Below, in pieces: positions 15,851-24,934 of a stretch of 34,192 nucleotides of DNA; within the stretch, counting starts at the first letter, position 1, and the number at the start of each line of letters is the position of its first letter. Location of the stretch: contig JAZNSB010000019.1 of NCBI GenBank assembly GCA_045590955.1, positions 1 through 34,192 on the forward strand, read 5' to 3'. The notes below the pieces were generated by a model. The model did no database searches and was not told the origin of the DNA. It worked only from the letters and a program-made list of their open reading frames with translations. A program made the position numbers and the translations under genes. The stretch comes from JAZNSB01 sp045590955 (lineage in GTDB: Bacteria; Pseudomonadota; Alphaproteobacteria; RF32; CAG-239).

Positions 15851-18800
15851 TTAGAACAATGCCGGAACACTTTCATCCTGTGGTGTTTCTGTGTTTTCTT
15901 GTTGAGTATTCGCTTTGTTTTCTACAGGAACTCTGGCTGTATTTACAGAAAAGTTGGGAGGCGGAGGTGTAATTGCTCTGGCTTTTGGTTTTGGTTTGGT
16001 TTCTGCAAGCAATGGTGTGCCCTGAGGCTGAGCCTGACCTCCATCAGCCGGTGTATACACAACTTGTCCTGTTGTGCCTGTTGAATTAGAAGTTGTTCCA
16101 CCGGCGGAAGTGCCTCCATTTGGTTTGGTATCATCAATCAGCACCGTCGGTTTTTCATTATCACCACCACTTTGCTGTGCTTCCTCTTCCAAATCTTCAT
16201 TGACAAGCCACAAATCTTCTCCAGGATAAACAACTATTCTGGTGCCTGCCGGAACATATGTAATTGGCTGAATGTCCAATTTATCGCTAAGAATATTATC
16301 AAACAAGGTATCCATATCTGTCATAAAGTTCTCTCTGGCATCTTCTGCAGCTGTTGAGCCCGTACTTCCTTCTGAAGATCCTGAACCTTCTTTATCTTTT
16401 AAGAAATATGTTGTTGCCGTTGTTAAAGTTGTATACATAAGCGGTGAGAAATACTTCTTGAACAACTGTTTGTCAACGTAACCCAAAGCTCCACCACCAC
16501 GACCTTGGGCGTCGCCGGTTTTTCCATCAAACTTAAACGCAGAACCGTCAGGCCTGATTAGCCTCTTCCAAGAAATTGTAACTTTTGCAGATTCCGATGA
16601 GGCTTCTGTACCGGCTGTTATGCCACCAAGCTCTCCGATTAAGTGACTACCTGCAGGAATTAATACATTTCTACCTTCTTCTGCATAAACGTTGCGTTCT
16701 ACATAAGCTGTAACCGGAGCGTCGCTATTAGAGTTAATTGATCTGGCTATTACAGCAGGAATCGGCTTGTCTTGTAAAATCATTTGACTCATATCAACTC
16801 GCCATGTTGAAATAACCTTACCCTCACCCCAATCTTTTTGATATCCGTCAAAAGATGCTGTCTTTTTTTGGTTTGCCTTGGTGTGCAAAATTGCAATAGA
16901 GCTTCTTCTTTCTTGATGAGCGGCTTCTAAAGCTGTACGAATGTTCGGATCATATCTTTCTCCTGCACCAGTTCCGCCACCGGGACCAAGATTTTGCGGT
17001 CCAATTCCTGTTCCGTATGCACCACCATCTCCAAAGCTGGGAAAGAAAACTCCTTCTGAACTTTTTATAGATGGTTTTTCTTCTTGTTCTGAAGTTTCGC
17101 CTACAGGTTGGTAGGTTTGATTTTTTTCATCATAATAAAACGTTTTCCCTTGTGAGCTAGTAGCAGATGGGGTATCTACAATGCCAATCAGGTTTCCTTG
17201 CATGTCTTCAACAAGACCTTCTTCATTTACTTTTCCTATAACATTTCCCCTAGCGTCTATTACAGTGCCATCAACTAAAACATCACCCAAAAAATCTCCC
17301 TGATTATTTAAGGCAATGTTGAAAGATTTTATATAATCAGAACCGGTTACCCAACTTTCAATATCTCTGCCAGAACTTGTTGATGAAGCTTTTTTGTGAG
17401 GTTTTTTAACCTCTTTTTTATACCAGTTTTCTCCTATTCCACCAAGTACATTATTGTTGGCATCAATAGCCGTTCCATCCGGTTTTATGGTACCGATAAC
17501 TTTTCCATTTATATCAACTAAAAAATCATCTTCAGTACTATATCCGATTAAATTGCCTTCTGCATTATAAACCGGTCTTTTAGACTTACCGACAGAGCCT
17601 ATTGTATTGCCGTTAACATCAACAACTTTACTACCTACTACTTTACCGGCCTGTTCTCCTTTGTGGTTAAAAAATCTACCCATAAAATCTGCAAAACCTA
17701 TTGTATTGCCGTTTTTATCTTGAACAACCTGCATCTTACGACCAACCGTTCCAATTGTTCTTCCAGAGGAATCTACCATATTGCTATTTTCATCAATGCG
17801 CCCTATTACTTTGCCTTGCGTATCTACAACATTGTTGTTTTCATCAACCGTACCTAAGATATTGCCAAAATCATCATATACAATTTGTTTGTATTCTCCG
17901 ACTTTACCAATCTCATTGCCATTTGCATCAACAATTTTGCCATTTTCTTCTTTACCAATTATGTTACCTTTAGAATCTTTAATATTTCCAAACTCATCTG
18001 CAAAGCCAATCATTTTACCATCTTTATCATAGGCTATTCTCATTTGAGTTCCAGTGGAGCCTATGATTTTTCCATCTTCATTGGATACTCTGCCATTTGC
18101 GTCTACATAGCCTACAACATTTCCGTTTGCATCAACAACTTCGTTATTATCATTTACAAAACCCAAAATGTTGCCTTTTTCATCATATGCAATAGCAACC
18201 TCTTTACCTACTTGACCTATTGTTTTGCCAGAGGTATCTACAACAAAACCGCCGGAATTTTTGCCGATAAGTTGACCAGTAGAAGCATCTATTACATTTC
18301 CGAAAGAATCTACAAAACCTCTTAAAACTCCATTTTCATCATATGCTAAAGACACCTGTTTATTGTCTGTATAGCCTATTTTATTGCCGTTTTCATCTAC
18401 AATTATTCCTTCCGAAACGGCTTGACCAATTTTTTTGCCGTTAATATCTACAACATTGCCATCGGAATCTGCAGAACCGATTATTTTTCCATCTTTATCA
18501 ATAACTTTACCGCTTTCATCAACTTGTCCGATTTTTTTGCCGTTCTCATCTATAACTTCATTACGTTCATTTATATAACCAATAATTTTACCGTTCTCAT
18601 CACGAGCTATGCGGACAGAAGCTCCAACTTCTCCTATGGCTTTACCATTTGCATCAAGAACCAATCCTTTTGCTTCTTTGCCGATTATTTTACCTGTGGC
18701 AATATCTACAACATTGCCATCGGAATCTATATATCCAATGACTTTACCATTATTGTCATAGGCAATTCTTTTATCTTGTTCATTGGTGCTATAATCTTCT

Positions 18801-21517
18801 GATAAAACACTGTAAAACTGCAATGTATTAGCTTTTCCTATTATTTCATTACTGTCTGAAACAACAGAACCTTGTTCATTTATTTTGCCAACCTCGTTGC
18901 CGTTTTCATCTACAACAGAGCCGTCCATTTGTAAGTATCCGATTACAACTTTGTCGCTGTTTCTAACATAAAAATCTCTATATCCTCTACCTTGCACAAC
19001 ACCAGTGTTATCAACATAAAAGCCTTTTCTTATTTTACCCAATGCTTTATTGCTAAAGTCTAAAATTGTTCCATCAGAATTTATATATCCGATAACTTTG
19101 TTATCTGCATCATATACGTACATATCATATAAAGCATAACCATCTTTGCCGGAAGAAAACTTAACCTGACCTTGCCACGTTACCGCACCAACTTTATTTT
19201 GATTAGAATCTACAACATCTCCATTGGGGGTTATAATGCCAACATATTTGTTATTTGCAGAAAAAGCGTATCTGTATTTTAAAGCACTACCCAAAGCATT
19301 TCCTGATTTATCATTTACATTGCCATTGGGTTGTAAATAGCCAATTTGATCTTCTTTTTCATCATAAGCCTTTCCGTCAAAAACAACCCTGCCAACAATT
19401 TTATTATTAAAGCTCATTACCGGAACATAGCTTAATGCTGACGCAATGTGCTGTCCCGATTTTGCATATAGATTTCCTCTAAAATCAACACATCCTTTTA
19501 CCTGGCCTGCAGAATTAACAGCTTCTCCTCTAACGTTTGAGTATGCAATCACGTTACCGGCATAATCTATGTATGCTGTCGGAGTTACCAAATGTCCCAT
19601 AACAGCACCTTTAGAAGATATCACCTGTCCGTTTGCTAAAACTTTGCCTATAGTTACATTTTTTGAATTTAATACAGAGCCGTCGTTTGCTAAAACTCCC
19701 AACTGTTTGCATTTATCGTTTACAGCCACAGACACTTTTAAACCTTGGGCAAAAGCCTCTTGGCCTTTGTTTAATACAATGTTATTAAAAGTAAGCTGAC
19801 CAACTATTCCTGACTGTCTGATAATTTGGTTATCGGGTAAAATTGAACCGACATACTCTCCGTCAAATCCTATAGCCATGGTATCTGATGTGGTGTTTGC
19901 AATTACAGGCAACAAATTTGCACTTTTTATATTGTCTGCTGCAACAACTAAACCATCTGCCAACATCTTACCTTTTATAGATTTTGCCGTGTCTAGCACC
20001 AAATTGTTATTTGCTAACATAAACGTGTTTTTGCCATCATAGGCAACCACAGAAGAAGGGCTAAGCAATCTGCCCAAAATTTTGTCTTGTCCATCTGTAA
20101 TAAAACCTTGAACATTGATTTGTCCAATACTCTTATATCCTTTATCCAAAATGTTTCCATCAATATCCAAAGATCCGATAATTTGGCCATTTTGAGAATA
20201 TGCCATATCAAAATCAAAAGTATTACCACATATATTTTGGCCCTGGTCAAAAACGTAACCAAACGGAGAAACTTTATATGTGTTTTTATTGTTTTGAACA
20301 GAAGCCCCAACTCCGCTTATGCCGATAAATTTGTTGTTATTATCAAATACTGCTTTTGGATTTTGTGTGGCTCCGATGATATTATCTGAAAAATCATAAA
20401 TAAATCTGTCTTTTACATATCCCAAAACAGCACCATCAAAAGAATATACCCCACCGGAAAAACCGCTATGACCGATCAAGTTTGCATTATAATCAAATGC
20501 AGGGCCAGAATATGAAATTTGACCTATTATTTTTCCTTGGTTATCATAAACTTTGCCTCTTGGCCCCATATTGCCCACAACATCTCTTCCTCTTAAGATG
20601 TTGCCGTTTGGAACTAATCTTCCAAGATATTTTCCTTCCAAATCTGTGGCAGTTGCAGAAAAATCTGTGCGCCAGCCGATAACATCATTGTTATTGTTTA
20701 CAACCTGTCCGTTTGCTTTTAACACACCTATGGTTTGTCCCTGACTAACAACCTTGCCGTTATATGTTACAAAACCTATATATGTACCTGCATAATCAAA
20801 GGCATAACCGGAAGAAACAGCTTTACCTATTACTTGTGATTTTTCATTGTATACAAATCCGTTTGCTCTTACTCGGCCTATTGGTTTAGAAGAAAAATCA
20901 GAGACAACACCCCCCGGAACAATGCTACCAATAAAATTGCCGGTCATGGAAACAATCATTTTTGATGACAAAAGTCTTCCATCCAAAACTTTATCCGCAC
21001 CAACTTGTCTGTAAGCATATCCGTCTGCAGATACAAAACCTATTTTTTGCCCTTGGTTATTAGCATAGATACCATCACCTGTAAGACGGCCGGTAGTTTC
21101 ACCTTCGTCATTATAAACCAATCCGGGGAAAACAACACCGCCGATGATATCAAACCTTTCATTAACAACGTGACCTGACGGAAGTACTTTTCCTACAACC
21201 TTGCCAGAAGAAATTCTTACTGTTCCGTCTGCATTTACCTTGCCCAAAATGTTAAAGTCATTACCAATAGCAACGCCTTGCGGAACAACTCCACCAATAA
21301 TTTTTCCGTCAAAACTAATAATCAAACTATCCGGAGAAACCGTGCCTATTAAAAGATTGTCATTGCTGACAACATTGCCGTTCGGAATTACCTTGCCGAT
21401 GATATCGCCATTAAAATCAATGGCGGTAATTTCTTGTGCCGTTGCCGTAAACGAAAACAAAAGTGCTATCGTTAGTGATAATATAGATTGCCTTAATATA
21501 TGCACAAAATACTTCAT
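15851..21517 (-). CDS. secreted giant VirB10/TrbI-domain protein with ~80 repeats of 17 residues
   Basis: 1888 residues. A signal peptide (1 to about 28, ending T-A-Q) replaces the usual VirB10 inner-membrane anchor. Residues about 33-1450 are tandem repeats of about 17 residues with pattern D-x-x-G-x-x-I-G-x-V-x-x-x-G-x-V-V. Gly-rich linkers follow, then the VirB10/TrbI domain at about 1575-1775: IPAVIARSINSNSDAPV, NVLIPAGSHLIGEL, W-K-R-L-I-R-P-D-G-S, G-D-A-Q-G-R-G-G-G-A-L-G-Y-V-D, and a hydrophobic stretch with the antenna-helix position (about 1685-1708), ending V-P-A-G-T-R-I-V-V-Y. VirB10 forms part of the outer-membrane core complex. A Pro-rich tail (1776-1888) follows the domain, which is unusual. 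Start supported by TAGGA upstream; the stop of the preceding repeat gene is 3 bases away. Confidence 0.93.
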   Translation of the reverse strand: MKYFVHILRQSILSLTIALLFSFTATAQEITAIDFNGDIIGKVIPNGNVVSNDNLLIGTVSPDSLIISFDGKIIGGVVPQGVAIGNDFNILGKVNADGTVRISSGKVVGKVLPSGHVVNERFDIIGGVVFPGLVYNDEGETTGRLTGDGIYANNQGQKIGFVSADGYAYRQVGADKVLDGRLLSSKMIVSMTGNFIGSIVPGGVVSDFSSKPIGRVRANGFVYNEKSQVIGKAVSSGYAFDYAGTYIGFVTYNGKVVSQGQTIGVLKANGQVVNNNNDVIGWRTDFSATATDLEGKYLGRLVPNGNILRGRDVVGNMGPRGKVYDNQGKIIGQISYSGPAFDYNANLIGHSGFSGGVYSFDGAVLGYVKDRFIYDFSDNIIGATQNPKAVFDNNNKFIGISGVGASVQNNKNTYKVSPFGYVFDQGQNICGNTFDFDMAYSQNGQIIGSLDIDGNILDKGYKSIGQINVQGFITDGQDKILGRLLSPSSVVAYDGKNTFMLANNNLVLDTAKSIKGKMLADGLVVAADNIKSANLLPVIANTTSDTMAIGFDGEYVGSILPDNQIIRQSGIVGQLTFNNIVLNKGQEAFAQGLKVSVAVNDKCKQLGVLANDGSVLNSKNVTIGKVLANGQVISSKGAVMGHLVTPTAYIDYAGNVIAYSNVRGEAVNSAGQVKGCVDFRGNLYAKSGQHIASALSYVPVMSFNNKIVGRVVFDGKAYDEKEDQIGYLQPNGNVNDKSGNALGSALKYRYAFSANNKYVGIITPNGDVVDSNQNKVGAVTWQGQVKFSSGKDGYALYDMYVYDADNKVIGYINSDGTILDFSNKALGKIRKGFYVDNTGVVQGRGYRDFYVRNSDKVVIGYLQMDGSVVDENGNEVGKINEQGSVVSDSNEIIGKANTLQFYSVLSEDYSTNEQDKRIAYDNNGKVIGYIDSDGNVVDIATGKIIGKEAKGLVLDANGKAIGEVGASVRIARDENGKIIGYINERNEVIDENGKKIGQVDESGKVIDKDGKIIGSADSDGNVVDINGKKIGQAVSEGIIVDENGNKIGYTDNKQVSLAYDENGVLRGFVDSFGNVIDASTGQLIGKNSGGFVVDTSGKTIGQVGKEVAIAYDEKGNILGFVNDNNEVVDANGNVVGYVDANGRVSNEDGKIIGSTGTQMRIAYDKDGKMIGFADEFGNIKDSKGNIIGKEENGKIVDANGNEIGKVGEYKQIVYDDFGNILGTVDENNNVVDTQGKVIGRIDENSNMVDSSGRTIGTVGRKMQVVQDKNGNTIGFADFMGRFFNHKGEQAGKVVGSKVVDVNGNTIGSVGKSKRPVYNAEGNLIGYSTEDDFLVDINGKVIGTIKPDGTAIDANNNVLGGIGENWYKKEVKKPHKKASSTSSGRDIESWVTGSDYIKSFNIALNNQGDFLGDVLVDGTVIDARGNVIGKVNEEGLVEDMQGNLIGIVDTPSATSSQGKTFYYDEKNQTYQPVGETSEQEEKPSIKSSEGVFFPSFGDGGAYGTGIGPQNLGPGGGTGAGERYDPNIRTALEAAHQERRSSIAILHTKANQKKTASFDGYQKDWGEGKVISTWRVDMSQMILQDKPIPAVIARSINSNSDAPVTAYVERNVYAEEGRNVLIPAGSHLIGELGGITAGTEASSESAKVTISWKRLIRPDGSAFKFDGKTGDAQGRGGGALGYVDKQLFKKYFSPLMYTTLTTATTYFLKDKEGSGSSEGSTGSTAAEDARENFMTDMDTLFDNILSDKLDIQPITYVPAGTRIVVYPGEDLWLVNEDLEEEAQQSGGDNEKPTVLIDDTKPNGGTSAGGTTSNSTGTTGQVVYTPADGGQAQPQGTPLLAETKPKPKARAITPPPPNFSVNTARVPVENKANTQQENTETPQDESVPALF
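17168..21421 (-). repeat. coding array of about 80 repeats of 17 residues (VirB10 protein)
   Basis: The unit is about 51 bases, encoding a Gly-turn, I-G, a short strand, a second Gly turn and V-V/V-D. Units vary a lot in sequence, especially in the N-terminal half (residues 33-900); the stretch at 17528-18772 is the most regular. The unit count is length divided by 17, not an alignment. Confidence 0.85.
17528..18772 (-). repeat. 52-residue higher-order repeat within the VirB10 array
   Basis: An element I-A-Y-D-x-x-G-x-x-x-G-F/Y recurs at residues about 916, 968, 1055, 1107, 1159, 1210, 1262 and 1313, i.e. mostly every 52 residues (three 17-residue units plus one), with one interval of 87. 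The DNA copies are clearly diverged. Confidence 0.8.
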
Positions 21518-21520
21518 CTT

Positions 21521-24500
21521 TTAATTCCTACGGTTTTTGGCAACTTCTTGTAAAACATAGCCAGATGTATTTTTATCTAAATCTATAAAAGAGCCATTGT
21601 TTTTAATATATCCCACTACTTTTTTATTGTCATCAATAACTTGTCCGGCGGGTGATAACCTGCCAACATATTTTCCATTATTTCCCAAAACAGTGGAACC
21701 TATTTTATAAACTTTTCCCAAAACTGTGTCTGTTAAATCAAGAGCTAAATCGTTAGAAACTATCTTTCCAATGACTTTTCCGCTCAAATCTTTTACTTTG
21801 CCGTCATATGTAACGTGCCCAACCACCTTGTCTTCGCTATTAATAACAATGTCTGCGTCTATCACTTCTCCGATAAATTTGTTAGCAACACTAACAACAC
21901 TACCGTCTGACAAAACTTTGCCCATTGAAACATTCTTTACGTCTATAACTTGCGAATCTGGCAAAGTTGCGCCGATTAAAGTTCCGGAAAAGTCTATTAC
22001 CATCCCTTCTTTTGCCGATCTAACCCCGGCATTCGTAGTACCTCCCGGCAATATCACAGTAAACACTTCTTTGCTCAAATTAGTTACATCACCATAAGAA
22101 TTAATGTGACCGGCATAGTTGCCCAAAACATCTACAACTATACCTTCTTTTATTATTTCTCCCAAAACTCTTCCGTTTGCATCTATCGCCTTTCCGTCAA
22201 AACTGCTTCTGCCAACAACTTTGCCTTCTTCTGAAACAACATCTCCGTTTGAAAATGTATAACCAAGATATGAGCCATCATAACCTATGCCCACTCCTTT
22301 TTTTGCAACACCTCCGACTAATGCTCCTTTTTTGTTATATGCAAAGCCTTTGGCATCAATAGATCCGACTTTTTCACCGAATTGATTTAAAAAAGATCCG
22401 TCTATTTCTGCTTTGCCGATGTATTTTCCAAAAAAATCAGTTACGGCACCGGTTGGCAAAACATTGCCAGGCTTACCCATATAAAATCCCTGTCCCGAGC
22501 CGATTACATTTCCTATTGATTTGCCGTTTTTATAAATATTGCCGTCTGCAAACAAATAACCGATATTATCATTACTGATTACAGGTGTATTAGGATCAAA
22601 GGCATATCCTATTATTTCACTCTTATCATCAACAACAATGTTTGACGGGGTAAGATTACCTATTCCCTGACCATATATTTCTACCTGACCCTGATAATTG
22701 CTGGTGTTTAAGAATCTGCCATTTAAGTCAAAAACATATTTTGTTGTAATTACACTTCCTATATACAGGCCATTTTCATTTAAAACAGCACCTTTAGAGG
22801 CAACACAACCAACAACATTATTGCTTGCGTCTACAACCTGACCGATATTGTTTACATTACCTAAATACTTGCCGTTTACATCTACAACAACGCCTCTTTG
22901 TAGCAGACCGCCTATCAAATTGCCGTCTTTATCCAAAATTGTACCGTCCGGGTTTACACAACCAACATACATTCCGGAATTGTCTTGTATTACACCGCCA
23001 CCTTTTACTTCTCCGATGATATTGCATTTGTCATCTACAGCATATTTTTCTGTTAAAACTCTGCCAACGTATTTTCCCAATTTATCAAAAACAAAACCGT
23101 GCGGATTTACTTTATGTCCGGTGTCTTCATTATTATTTTTTATTTTTCCGTCTCTTTCAAGGTATCCGGCTATTTTACATCCATGAGAAACAACAATTCC
23201 TCCAGGAATCATTCTGGCAATTACTCTTTCTCCAGAAACATCTTTTACCAGTCTTGACGGTAAAATTCTACCCAAAACATGATCAGATGCGTCCACAACA
23301 GAACCATCAGGATTTACTCTTCCCAAAACATTGCCTTGAGGAGTAATGGGAAGATAATCTAAAGGAACTGTTGAGCCAATGACGCTGGAAAATGTTCTGA
23401 CATTGCCGGAAGAATCTGCAACACCAATCATTGAGCCTTTTGCATCATATAAAAGATTTTTTTCATCTACATAACCAATTACTTTGCCGGAATTATTTCT
23501 GGCTAATTTTATCTTGGCACCCTTTTTACCGATAACTTCTCCGTTTGTATCAATTATGCTACCGTCATCTTGCATTGTGCCAATTTGTTTACCGTTAAAA
23601 TCTACAACATTACCATCGGCATTAACATAACCAATTACGTTGCCGTTATTATCGTATGCTAAAGTAGCTTCTTCAGTTGCTTTGCCAATAACTTCTCCAA
23701 GAGTAACCACCTGACCGTCAGAGTTAACAAATCCAACCAACTTTCCTTTTTCATCTATAACTCTTCCATCTCCGACTATAACACCCAAAACATTGCCGTT
23801 GGCGTCTGTGGCTACTTTTCCTTGAGAAAATACTTTGCCAATAACACTGTCATTAACATCTACAACTTCGCCTCTTTCGTTTAATCTGCCAATGATATTG
23901 CCGTCTTTATCTACAACGGAACCATCCTGCAAACCCCTACCGATAACATTACCCTGATTATCATAAACCAAACCTGTTTCTACGGTTTTGCCAACCACTT
24001 TTCCGTCTTTATTTACAACTGTTCCGTCAGGCAAAGATTTACCTAAAACATTTCCGTCTTTATCATAAGCTTGCCCGTCTGCTCCGAGAGTGCCTATTAT
24101 TTTGCCATTAGCATCCATTACAACCTTTACGTTTTCTGCCACACCAATAACATTGCCCCTGTTGTCTATAATAAGGCCCCTTTCGTTGACTTTGCCGATG
24201 ATATTGCCTTCTGTATCTCTTACATTTCCGTCTTCATCAACATTTCCTAAAAAACGACCATTCGTGTCTACAGCTTTACTTATGTTTTTAACCGGCTTTT
24301 CGGAAGAAATATTAGAACTTTCATTGCCATTTTCACATAATGTACATTCTTCTTTGGTAACGGCATTCCCAAAAACAGTAATTTTTTCTGTTGTTGTGTG
24401 TCTTTCTCCAAGGTTGGTTTTATACCAAGAAACTAAAAAATTATTTTGAACATTTCCCGCCAGCGTAGGCAACCATTTCATGGTAACATCACAAGTTTTT

Positions 24501-24934
24501 GCACCGCTCAGGACTTCTCCGGAGCACTTATCCTCATATTCAAATCCTTCAGAAGCTTCTTCCGCCAATGTTACAGAAGCAATTTTTACACTATCTTTTC
24601 CATTTGTTCCAAGTGTCAAAACATTGGTTGCATCCGTTCCTAAAACAACCTCGCCCATAGAAACCGGATTTGGGGTACTTGTAAGCGGTATTTCACCGTC
24701 TTCAACATTTACAAACTCAACACCGGATATAAGCTCATTGTTTTTTACACCACCAATTGCGTCTGTGTTTGATTCAAATGTGGGAGCTTCATAATTTTCT
24801 ATATTTTCGTCTCCACTCTGCCATAAAAGAATAATACCAAACATAAACAGCAAAAAAGCAACAGAACCAATAACTAAAATTATGTTATTGGTTTTTTTTA
24901 TGTAACTTTCCGAATGTGTTAAATCTTCTCTCAT
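21521..24934 (-). CDS. inner-membrane-anchored repeat protein, probable N-terminal half of a split VirB10
   Basis: 1137 residues. A short cytoplasmic N-terminus and one membrane helix (about 18-38) match VirB10/DotG-type anchors. An Ig-like (ASH/choice-of-anchor D-like) domain at about 88-192 has the pattern G-E-V-V-L-G-T, then F-E-Y-E-D-K-C, then G-A-K-T-C-D-V-T-M-K-W-L-P, with Cys137 and Cys148. Cys197 and Cys200 form a C-x-x-C. From about 220 to the end are 17-residue repeats of the same type as the next gene. No VirB10 C-terminal domain is present. It overlaps the VirB9 stop by 4 bases (ATGA) and ends 3 bases before the VirB10-domain gene, so both are surely made together. The role as VirB10 N-terminal half is inferred. 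Confidence 0.88.
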   Translation of the reverse strand: MREDLTHSESYIKKTNNIILVIGSVAFLLFMFGIILLWQSGDENIENYEAPTFESNTDAIGGVKNNELISGVEFVNVEDGEIPLTSTPNPVSMGEVVLGTDATNVLTLGTNGKDSVKIASVTLAEEASEGFEYEDKCSGEVLSGAKTCDVTMKWLPTLAGNVQNNFLVSWYKTNLGERHTTTEKITVFGNAVTKEECTLCENGNESSNISSEKPVKNISKAVDTNGRFLGNVDEDGNVRDTEGNIIGKVNERGLIIDNRGNVIGVAENVKVVMDANGKIIGTLGADGQAYDKDGNVLGKSLPDGTVVNKDGKVVGKTVETGLVYDNQGNVIGRGLQDGSVVDKDGNIIGRLNERGEVVDVNDSVIGKVFSQGKVATDANGNVLGVIVGDGRVIDEKGKLVGFVNSDGQVVTLGEVIGKATEEATLAYDNNGNVIGYVNADGNVVDFNGKQIGTMQDDGSIIDTNGEVIGKKGAKIKLARNNSGKVIGYVDEKNLLYDAKGSMIGVADSSGNVRTFSSVIGSTVPLDYLPITPQGNVLGRVNPDGSVVDASDHVLGRILPSRLVKDVSGERVIARMIPGGIVVSHGCKIAGYLERDGKIKNNNEDTGHKVNPHGFVFDKLGKYVGRVLTEKYAVDDKCNIIGEVKGGGVIQDNSGMYVGCVNPDGTILDKDGNLIGGLLQRGVVVDVNGKYLGNVNNIGQVVDASNNVVGCVASKGAVLNENGLYIGSVITTKYVFDLNGRFLNTSNYQGQVEIYGQGIGNLTPSNIVVDDKSEIIGYAFDPNTPVISNDNIGYLFADGNIYKNGKSIGNVIGSGQGFYMGKPGNVLPTGAVTDFFGKYIGKAEIDGSFLNQFGEKVGSIDAKGFAYNKKGALVGGVAKKGVGIGYDGSYLGYTFSNGDVVSEEGKVVGRSSFDGKAIDANGRVLGEIIKEGIVVDVLGNYAGHINSYGDVTNLSKEVFTVILPGGTTNAGVRSAKEGMVIDFSGTLIGATLPDSQVIDVKNVSMGKVLSDGSVVSVANKFIGEVIDADIVINSEDKVVGHVTYDGKVKDLSGKVIGKIVSNDLALDLTDTVLGKVYKIGSTVLGNNGKYVGRLSPAGQVIDDNKKVVGYIKNNGSFIDLDKNTSGYVLQEVAKNRRN
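21524..24277 (-). repeat. coding array of about 50 repeats of 17 residues (membrane-anchored protein)
   Basis: Covers residues about 220-1137. The first third (about 220-500) is regular, with D-x-x-G-N-V-I-G-x-V units and one 52-residue spacing (L-A-Y-D at 425, L-A-R-N at 477). Later units diverge. The count is by length. Confidence 0.82.

Noticed and set aside
15851..21517. Many plus-strand ORFs opposite the repeat genes
   Set aside because: They arise from the regular codon pattern of the 17-residue repeats on the other strand; none has a ribosome site, signal or recognisable domain.
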